From the NCBI GenBank assembly GCA_945876035.1, contig CAMCMU010000002.1:117997-181996 (forward strand): a stretch of 64,000 nt of DNA, given 5' to 3'. This document shows, in pieces, positions 58,237-64,000 of this stretch (position 1 is its first letter; each line of letters opens with the position of its first letter). Made by a program: the position numbers and the translations under genes. The DNA is from Schlesneria paludicola DSM 18645 (GTDB lineage: Bacteria > Planctomycetota > Planctomycetia > Planctomycetales > Planctomycetaceae). The notes under the pieces were generated by a model that saw nothing but the letters and a program-made list of their open reading frames with translations, was not told where the DNA came from and made no database searches.

Positions 58237-61161
58237 ATGGTCATTCCTTTTTTTTCTCTGCTGACGTGTCGCGTGATCGTCGCCTCTGTCTGTCTGGGAG
58301 CCGATGTTCCGTTGCCTCCCAAGGACGCCGCAGCGTCAATTCAGTTACCGGCCGGTTTTCAGGCGACACTCTATGCGGGCGAGCCCGATGTGGTGCAACC
58401 AATGTCACTCACGTTTGATGATCGCGGGCGTCTCTGGGTGCTTGAATGCCGGTCATACCCGAAGTGGCTGCCCGCCGGAACGCAGCAAGGGCAAGATCGA
58501 ATTCTGATTCTGGAAGATACGGACCGTGATGGTTGCTTCGATAAGAAAACAGTCTTCGTCGATCAAGGCGTGAACTTCACTTCGGTCGAATACGGATTCG
58601 GAGGTGTTTTTGTCACGGCCATTCCGAATCTGGTGTTCATCCCTGATGCCAATGGCGACGATATTCCCGATGGTCCGGCACAAGTGCTGCTTGACGGCTT
58701 CGATCGAATGGGCCAGCACAACGTGGCCAATAGTCTTACTTGGGGGCCGGACGGCTGGCTCTACGGCTGTAACGGTATCCTGTCGAACTCGAAGATCGGC
58801 AAGCCAGGGACGCCCGACGATCTTCGAGTTTCCATGAACTGCGGCATCTGGCGATTCCATCCGGTACGGCAGGATTTTGAGGTTGTCTCGCATGGCACGA
58901 CGAATCCATGGGGCGTGGCATTCGACGAAAGGGGAGAGGCGTTCCAGACCAACTGCGTGATCGAACACGTCTTTCATGTCGTTCCCGGAGCGCGTTTCAA
59001 GCGAATGTTCGGTCAGGATTTCAACCCACGAACGTTTGAATTGATGCAAACCTGCGCAGACCACATTCACTGGGCAGGCGGCGCCTGGGAGGGGATTCGC
59101 AGTGCGACGGGCAAGCACGGGGAGGCGGGAGGCGGACATGCTCACGCCGGCGCGTTGATTTATCTGGGTGATCAGTTTCCTGCCGAGTACCGCAACAATC
59201 TGTTCACGATCAACATTCACGGCCAGCGTCTGAATCGAGACGCCCTCGAACGCCGTGCTTCGGGCTACATCGCCAAACACATGCCCGACTTTGCCCCTTC
59301 GGGTGACCGGTGGTTCCGAGGGGTCTGCGTCAAGCAGGGGCCGGACGGGAGTATCTACATCAGCGACTGGTCCGACATCGGCGAATGCCACAACCACGAC
59401 GACGCCAAGATCCAACGCGAAAACGGTCGGATTTACAAGGTGACATATCCGAATCGCTCGACTCCCAATAACGACGGTGGCCCACCGTTTTCACTCAGAA
59501 CGCAGGCCTCCGCATGGCGAGATTCGCCACAAACATTGAGACAGATCCGAGCCGCAACGGACGCTAGCAATCAACCGCTCGATGTGATCCTGCAAGGCAT
59601 TCCTGAGCCGCTGAACCTCCGTTGGCTGATGGCGTGGCACAGACTCGAATGTTTGACCGAAGCCGATCATTTGGCATTTCTGAAGGACCACTGCGACACG
59701 ATTCGCGGCTGGACAGTCCGTCTCGAACTCGAAGACAAGAGCGCGTCGCCCAAGATGCTCACACGGTTGGCGGAACTTGCGAAGTCGGATTCCTCAGCGT
59801 ATGTGCGACTGCAGTTGGCGAGTGGCTTGCAGCGACTGCCACTCGCGGATCGGAAAGAGATTGCTCAAGGATTGGTCTCACATACGTCGGATGCTGCTGA
59901 CAACAATCTCGTTTTGATGATTTGGTATGGTATCGAGCCGCTGGTGGCACAGGGCGATGACGACGTACTGCCGCTCGCGCTGGCGACGAAGATTCCCAAA
60001 CTGAGGGAATTCATCGCTCGGCATCTCGCCACTGAAAGCACCCCACGATTTCTGCCGATTCTGCGTTGGATGGAAGAGCAGAGCGAAGACATCGCTGCCG
60101 AACGGGATGTGATCACGGGACTGCACAGGGCGCTCGAAGGCCGACGTGATGTGGCCCCCGATACCGGATGGAATTTGCTGGCCTCGCGACTGGCTCTGAG
60201 TCGTGATGCGACTGTCCGAGACCTCAGTCAGCGAATCTCGCTCGTGCAAGGAAGTGACACGGCGTTTGATTATTTCACCAGCGTCGTCAAAGATGCAATG
60301 GCCGAGGCGGTCCCACGTGAACATGCATTACAAGCCCTCGTGGCCACCAAGCGGCCTGCTGTCGCCGATCTGTTACTCGACGCTTTGAACGACAAAACAC
60401 TGCGCGCTGCTGCGATTCGGGGCCTCGCCAGTTTTGATCGCGATGAAGTCAACGCCGCGATCCTTGATCTCTATCCCCAGCTCGACGATTCCGAGAAGCG
60501 AGATGCGATTAGTACTCTGGCCGCTCGAGAAACGACCGCCCTCTCGCTGGTCACGGCCGTTCAAGCGGGAACTGTCTACAAACAAGACCTCACCGAATTT
60601 GACATCCGGCAGCTGCAGCGATTCCAAGAGCCCAAGCTGAAACAACTCGTGAACACGATCTTTGGAGCCAAGCCCTCATCCATCGAACGGGCGAAACAGA
60701 TCGCCGAGATGAAACAAAAGATCCTTGCTGCCGATGCGTCAACCGCCAACGCCTCACGTGGTCGCAGACTGTTTCAGCAGAACTGCAACTCATGCCACAC
60801 TCTGTTCGGTATCGGTCGTCAACTCGGCCCGGACCTGACGGGAGCACAACGCACGGACCTCGACTACATCTTGGTTAACGTCATGGACCCGAGTGCCCTC
60901 GTCAGCGGAGCTTACCGCGTGACGATCCTCGTAACCAAAGACGGTCGTGTGGTCAACGGCGTTGTCAAAGCCGAAGACGGCCACACCCTGACCCTCGAAA
61001 CGGCTACCGATCGAGTCGTCATCGCCACGTCCGACATCGAAGAACGCCAGCAACAGCCGATCTCGATGATGCCCGAAGGACTCCTCAACCGACTCACGAT
61101 CCAAGAAATACGCGACCTGGTGAAGTACCTAGGAAGTCCCGATCAAGTGCTCGCAGAGTGA
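58237..61161 (+). CDS. PVC-type propeller protein with HEAT-like region and C-terminal heme domain
   Basis: Secreted protein of 974 residues with an N-terminal signal peptide (LLTCRVIVASVCLGADV). Residues about 35-400 form a propeller of the planctomycete membrane-bound dehydrogenase type (LPAGFQATLYAGEPDVVQPM, FDDRGRLWVLE, GQDRILILEDTDRDGCFD, TNPWGVAFDERGE). Residues about 440-800 are alpha-helical and HEAT-like, and residues about 830-970 carry the PVC-type heme-binding domain with CNSCH near 851 and GPDLTGAQRTDLDYIL. Most likely an extracytoplasmic oxidoreductase passing electrons to the attached heme. It has a weak ribosome binding site and no partner in its direction. Confidence 0.92.
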   Translation: MVIPFFSLLTCRVIVASVCLGADVPLPPKDAAASIQLPAGFQATLYAGEPDVVQPMSLTFDDRGRLWVLECRSYPKWLPAGTQQGQDRILILEDTDRDGCFDKKTVFVDQGVNFTSVEYGFGGVFVTAIPNLVFIPDANGDDIPDGPAQVLLDGFDRMGQHNVANSLTWGPDGWLYGCNGILSNSKIGKPGTPDDLRVSMNCGIWRFHPVRQDFEVVSHGTTNPWGVAFDERGEAFQTNCVIEHVFHVVPGARFKRMFGQDFNPRTFELMQTCADHIHWAGGAWEGIRSATGKHGEAGGGHAHAGALIYLGDQFPAEYRNNLFTINIHGQRLNRDALERRASGYIAKHMPDFAPSGDRWFRGVCVKQGPDGSIYISDWSDIGECHNHDDAKIQRENGRIYKVTYPNRSTPNNDGGPPFSLRTQASAWRDSPQTLRQIRAATDASNQPLDVILQGIPEPLNLRWLMAWHRLECLTEADHLAFLKDHCDTIRGWTVRLELEDKSASPKMLTRLAELAKSDSSAYVRLQLASGLQRLPLADRKEIAQGLVSHTSDAADNNLVLMIWYGIEPLVAQGDDDVLPLALATKIPKLREFIARHLATESTPRFLPILRWMEEQSEDIAAERDVITGLHRALEGRRDVAPDTGWNLLASRLALSRDATVRDLSQRISLVQGSDTAFDYFTSVVKDAMAEAVPREHALQALVATKRPAVADLLLDALNDKTLRAAAIRGLASFDRDEVNAAILDLYPQLDDSEKRDAISTLAARETTALSLVTAVQAGTVYKQDLTEFDIRQLQRFQEPKLKQLVNTIFGAKPSSIERAKQIAEMKQKILAADASTANASRGRRLFQQNCNSCHTLFGIGRQLGPDLTGAQRTDLDYILVNVMDPSALVSGAYRVTILVTKDGRVVNGVVKAEDGHTLTLETATDRVVIATSDIEERQQQPISMMPEGLLNRLTIQEIRDLVKYLGSPDQVLAE

Positions 61162-61531
61162 ACGATATCCGCTTTGCCGGTAGTTGTTGCAGAACGAGTG
61201 TGCGATCGTCTATTCTTCAAGAATAGTCCACCGGCTCGGTTGCACAATTTTCTAAATCTGGCGACTTCTCTCGGTCGATCGTGGCCCTGTATTGCGGCCT
61301 GTCCCTTTGAGCGATTCATTGGAGACTCGAAACATCAAAATAACGGCATGACGGTCGTGTTTGTCGAGGCATTCGTACGGCACTCCGGTGTCTGCCGAGA
61401 ACTTGGAAACGCCGACCCGATGTGACCCCTGACCCGATGTGACCCCTGAAACAGCCGCGGCCGTCGTACTCGCCCGTGTCATCAGGCCTGCGTTTCCAAA
61501 ACGGCAACTCCTTGAAACGGAAAGTCACCGC
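61162..61531. other. Intergenic region with a 17-bp tandem repeat
   Basis: About 370 bases. The only distinct element is two exact copies of gacccgatgtgacccct in tandem at 61414-61447, about 85 bases upstream of the EamA transporter start. Confidence 0.45.
61414..61447. repeat. Exact 17-bp tandem duplication
   Basis: Adjacent identical copies at 61414-61430 and 61431-61447. Confidence 0.9.
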
Positions 61532-61966
61532 ATGACCAGTTCCAACGGCGGGCTGTACTGGGCCTTACTCTCCGCTCTTTTTGCGGCAATGACCGCTATT
61601 TTTGCAAAGATTGGCATCAAAGGAGTCGACTCTGATCTGGCAACCGTGATTCGAACGGCGATGATCCTAGTCGTGCTGTCTGTGTTCCTGTGGTGCACCG
61701 GAAAGTGGAGCAATCCGTTCGTGCTGAATTCCAGAACGTGGCTGTTCCTTTTGCTGTCCGGACTCGCCACCGGCGTCTCGTGGATTTGCTACTTTCGTGC
61801 TCTGCAAGTCGGCGAGGCCTCAAAAGTCGCCCCCGTCGACAAACTGAGTCTGGTCTTGGTGACCGTGTTCGCATACACATTTCTCGGCGAACGCCCGACG
61901 CTGCGGGAATGGGCCGGTATCGGAATGGTTGCGATCGGAGTTATGATTATTGCTCTGAAGCGATGA
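61532..61966 (+). CDS. EamA-domain small transporter
   Basis: Protein of 144 residues from the ATG at 61532, which has a gaaa-type RBS; an upstream ATG-like start at 61439 only adds non-hydrophobic residues and overlaps the tandem repeat. The protein has about five membrane helices and the single EamA pattern: YWALLSALFAAMTAIFAKIG, GLATGVSWICYFRALQVGEA, KVAPVDKLSLVLVTVFAYTFLGERP and EWAGIGMVAIGVMII. Such half-size drug/metabolite transporters act as dimers. The substrate is unknown. Confidence 0.88.
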   Translation: MTSSNGGLYWALLSALFAAMTAIFAKIGIKGVDSDLATVIRTAMILVVLSVFLWCTGKWSNPFVLNSRTWLFLLLSGLATGVSWICYFRALQVGEASKVAPVDKLSLVLVTVFAYTFLGERPTLREWAGIGMVAIGVMIIALKR

Positions 61967-62811
61967 CCGCAGCCGTGACGTCAAGCAACATGCTGTGAAT
62001 CCTCGACCCGTATCTCCCCTTTTCGGTGGATCGCGCCGATCGTCAAGGCTGTGTTCCGCAATGGACATCCCGATCGTTCGGATGTTCCAGCAATTCAGCC
62101 TCCTTGCCACACGACGGAACGAGTCCCAAGACCACCTGTGTGTGTTCAGTGGGCGTCTGCCGTTGGGACAGCAGGTTGATTTCGTGGAAGGGATCGACAA
62201 TCGCAAACATGCCCGTATTCGGTCGACTCGAATACGGAAAAAGAAGCCCCAAAGTCCCGTCCGTGGTGCGTCGCACTGTCCAACAGAAATCGGCGGCCAC
62301 GCTTTGGACCCGTGGTATCGCAAGACGTCAAGAAATTGCAGGTCTCCATCCGCAGCGGCAGAGCCTTGCAGCAGAGACCGAATGACACCCTGCCAAGTAC
62401 GGGGTCGGGGCCCACTCCTAACGGCCACTCTAAAGGTGTCCGCAGGTTACATCAGTGCCAAGCCGATCGGATGTCTCAGCTCGATCGGCTGTTCGTCTCA
62501 GACAACCGTTCTCGGCCGGACAACCGATCCGGCTGCTGCACACAAGCATTGAGGATCGACAAACATTCTTCTGTACGCCAATCGGCTTCAGACGGCTATT
62601 CAAAGGCCCGTCGCCGTATGAGCAAGACGATCTTCTTTTTGAAGAGGCCGGATTGCCTTTTTCAAGAGGCTAGATTAAAAAAAAGTCGATACCAAGCGGA
62701 TCGATCTCAGTCCGGCTGAAGTTCGGCCGGCAAAATTCAAATCGAAAAACGACTGAATCTGCCGGCATTAACATCGCATGCTCAATATTTGTGACGCGCC
62801 ATTCACGGAAC
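61967..62811. other. Gene-poor region with possible decayed gene
   Basis: About 845 bases. On the - strand, coding-like sequence changes frame: GDLQFLDVLRYHGSKAWPPI in one frame (near 62270-62340) is followed in another by TTDGTLGLLFPYSSRPNTG and FAIVDPFHEINLLSQ (62043-62300). This suggests a gene broken by a frameshift, but no family is recognised. The rest holds nothing I can support. Confidence 0.35.
62043..62345 (-). pseudogene. Possible frameshifted gene remnant
   Basis: Two partial frames in tandem on the - strand, offset by one base, together read like one protein: DLQFLDVLRYHGSKAWPPI and then TTDGTLGLLFPYSSRPNTG, MFAIVDPFHEINLL, and TQVVLGLVPSCGKEAELLEH. Codon choice resembles real genes here. 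No domain is recognised and the ends are undefined. Confidence 0.25.
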
Positions 62812-64000
62812 TCAGGGTGTGGGAAATTCGCGATGGAGTACCTGTAAGGCAACTTTCACTTGGTTCAATGTGCCAACAACGACAAACATTTTGTAGCTGT
62901 AGGCCCCAGCCCTAATTCCGGTTGGACTGTATTCGCGAAACACACAATTGAATTTGTTAACTTTTTCCGTCGCAAACCGAAACCGACCATAACCTGCCCC
63001 TTCGAATCCACGCGAGGGTTGGTTCGGCGAATAAACACCCATCGCGTAAGTTCCCGTTGAGGTCGCAAGTATGACAGGCCAATTTTGCTCACCGGGACCG
63101 TCACTGAGCGAAAAAACATTTCCGGTTGTCTTGTCGTATTTCCAATAGGTGTTGAAGTCAGCTGGCATGTATCCGGTCACCGCTTCGAATTGACCGAGAT
63201 TGCTTAAAAATGGAGTTGGCGTGGTGAATGTGACGTCGTATTCCAAAACATTTTTTTGGACGACACCGGTTGATGTCGTGTGTCCGATCTTAACTCGTTT
63301 TGAAAGCGTATGGCCAGACAATTTATTGACGTTTAAAGCCGGTCGCCCCGAAGAAGATTCGCCAGGTTCTAGCCAAAACGCCATTTTTGTCGTCGTTTTC
63401 AGTTCGGATCCGAGGGCCGAAATGGCCTGTAGAATGCTGGTCGAAGTCGCACCCGTTCCGTTCTTTCGCGATCCACACTCCGTCGGATTAAAAGCCTCAG
63501 ACCAAAACTCACCTGCTCGCGCCAGATCAAAAGAACACGCCGACTGTAATTCCCGTCCGTGATCGTAACTGTCGATGAATTCTTTTCCCTGCCACTTCAA
63601 TGACCCGATACCGCCAGCCAATCGATTCGTAGTCGTAATCACGATTTCGGATGTTGAACTAGTAGCGGCGCGAATCACTGAATTACCACTCGGTGGATTA
63701 CCGCTCGGTGGCTCAACGATCGGTGGCTCAACGATCGGTGGTTGGGCCAAGGCTTTCGCAAACACGGCAAGATTGCTCCCTACCGTACGTTCCACGCTCG
63801 AACTGCTGGCGGTGGTATCCGACGGAATGTTGACGACCCGGGGCACAGGATCGGAAAAGACGAGTGTTGTTGATCCTCCCCCATCCAGATTTATGGCGTT
63901 CCAAGCTCCGTATTCTTTCAGCAGGTCGGCTAACTCAGGGCGAGTTACCCCGAGGCTATGCCCCGGACGGCGGCCATCGACTGTCATCAAGAGTAACTTT
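62812..64000 (-). CDS. Phosphodiester glycosidase (NAGPA) domain protein, 5' end outside window
   Basis: The frame is open to the right edge of the window, so the N-terminus is missing. The first visible residues, KLLLMTVDGRRPGHSLGVTR then ELADLLKEYGAWNAINLDGG, are the C-terminal core of the NAGPA/DUF2233 domain, which cleaves phosphodiester-linked sugars such as N-acetylglucosamine in known members. SVERTVGSNLAVFAK closes that domain. A short Pro-rich linker built from 15-bp repeats follows, then about 280 residues of an unrecognised beta-rich domain (NRLAGGIGSLKWQGKEFID, YMPADFNTYWKYDK, ATSTGTYAMGVYSP). The protein is probably secreted and acts on external glycans. Confidence 0.85.
   Translation of the reverse strand, partial: KLLLMTVDGRRPGHSLGVTRPELADLLKEYGAWNAINLDGGGSTTLVFSDPVPRVVNIPSDTTASSSSVERTVGSNLAVFAKALAQPPIVEPPIVEPPSGNPPSGNSVIRAATSSTSEIVITTTNRLAGGIGSLKWQGKEFIDSYDHGRELQSACSFDLARAGEFWSEAFNPTECGSRKNGTGATSTSILQAISALGSELKTTTKMAFWLEPGESSSGRPALNVNKLSGHTLSKRVKIGHTTSTGVVQKNVLEYDVTFTTPTPFLSNLGQFEAVTGYMPADFNTYWKYDKTTGNVFSLSDGPGEQNWPVILATSTGTYAMGVYSPNQPSRGFEGAGYGRFRFATEKVNKFNCVFREYSPTGIRAGAYSYKMFVVVGTLNQVKVALQVLHREFPTP
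63682..63741. repeat. Four tandem 15-bp units encoding a Pro-rich linker
   Basis: Four consecutive 15-base units end in cggtgg: two of the type attacc(a/g)ctcggtgg (63682-63711) and two identical copies of ctcaacgatcggtgg (63712-63741). On the - strand they encode PPIVE PPIVE PPSGN PPSGN, the linker between the glycosidase domain and the C-terminal domain. Confidence 0.9.

Noticed and set aside
1..64000. tRNA, rRNA, CRISPR or riboswitch
   Set aside because: No cloverleaf with a conserved T-arm, rRNA-like stretch, regularly spaced repeat or known riboswitch core was seen by eye; a covariance-model scan would be needed to exclude small RNAs.

Overview
The window looks like a stretch of a Planctomycetota chromosome, probably order Planctomycetales. 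The evidence is the protein content: a DUF1549/DUF1553 planctomycete cytochrome protein, a PVC-type propeller/heme-domain protein, several PQQ-type propellers fused to other domains, and a coaE-rho-ribH-nusB-coaX housekeeping block. No tRNA, rRNA, CRISPR array or intact insertion sequence was seen. All gene calls are from reading sequence and motifs; no database search was run.

Layout. 1-18.6 kb, mostly + strand: catabolic and redox genes (PSD1-type cytochrome protein, sugar dehydrogenase-cytochrome fusion, two PQQ propellers, one fused to leucine-rich repeats, an amidohydrolase/MFS/epimerase/unknown cluster, and a sodium:solute symporter). 19.0-25.5 kb, - strand: coaX, nusB, ribH, rho, coaE and an AAA+ ATPase, i.e. 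coenzyme synthesis and transcription termination/antitermination. 26-27 kb: a DUF2237 gene and a long gap. 27.2-29.0 kb, + strand: a TolC/NodT outer-membrane efflux lipoprotein.

29.7-55.9 kb, - strand: a hybrid lipid/polyketide/nonribosomal peptide locus, the highlight of the window. In transcription order it has a fatty acyl-AMP ligase with its own carrier domain, a fully reducing type I PKS (KS-AT-DH-ER-KR-ACP), a second PKS protein whose KS lacks the HGTGT histidine and whose AT lacks the catalytic serine and a subdomain, a two-module NRPS (C-A-PCP-C-A-PCP-TE), a cyclic-peptide-type ABC exporter, a MacA-like adaptor, a MacB-like ABC permease, a 60-residue ORF with a strong ribosome binding site, and a glycosyltransferase broken by a frameshift and an in-frame TGA. 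Most junctions overlap or are only a few bases apart, so this is very likely one operon. The expected product is a fatty acyl chain extended by one ketide unit and joined to two amino acids, released by a thioesterase. Export would resemble the pyoverdine PvdE plus PvdRT-OpmQ arrangement, with the divergent TolC-like gene as outer-membrane partner. The glycosylation step seems to have been lost.

56-64 kb: mostly gene-poor stretches around a small pore-like membrane protein, a PVC-type propeller/heme protein, an EamA transporter and the 3' part of a phosphodiester glycosidase-domain protein that runs off the right edge.
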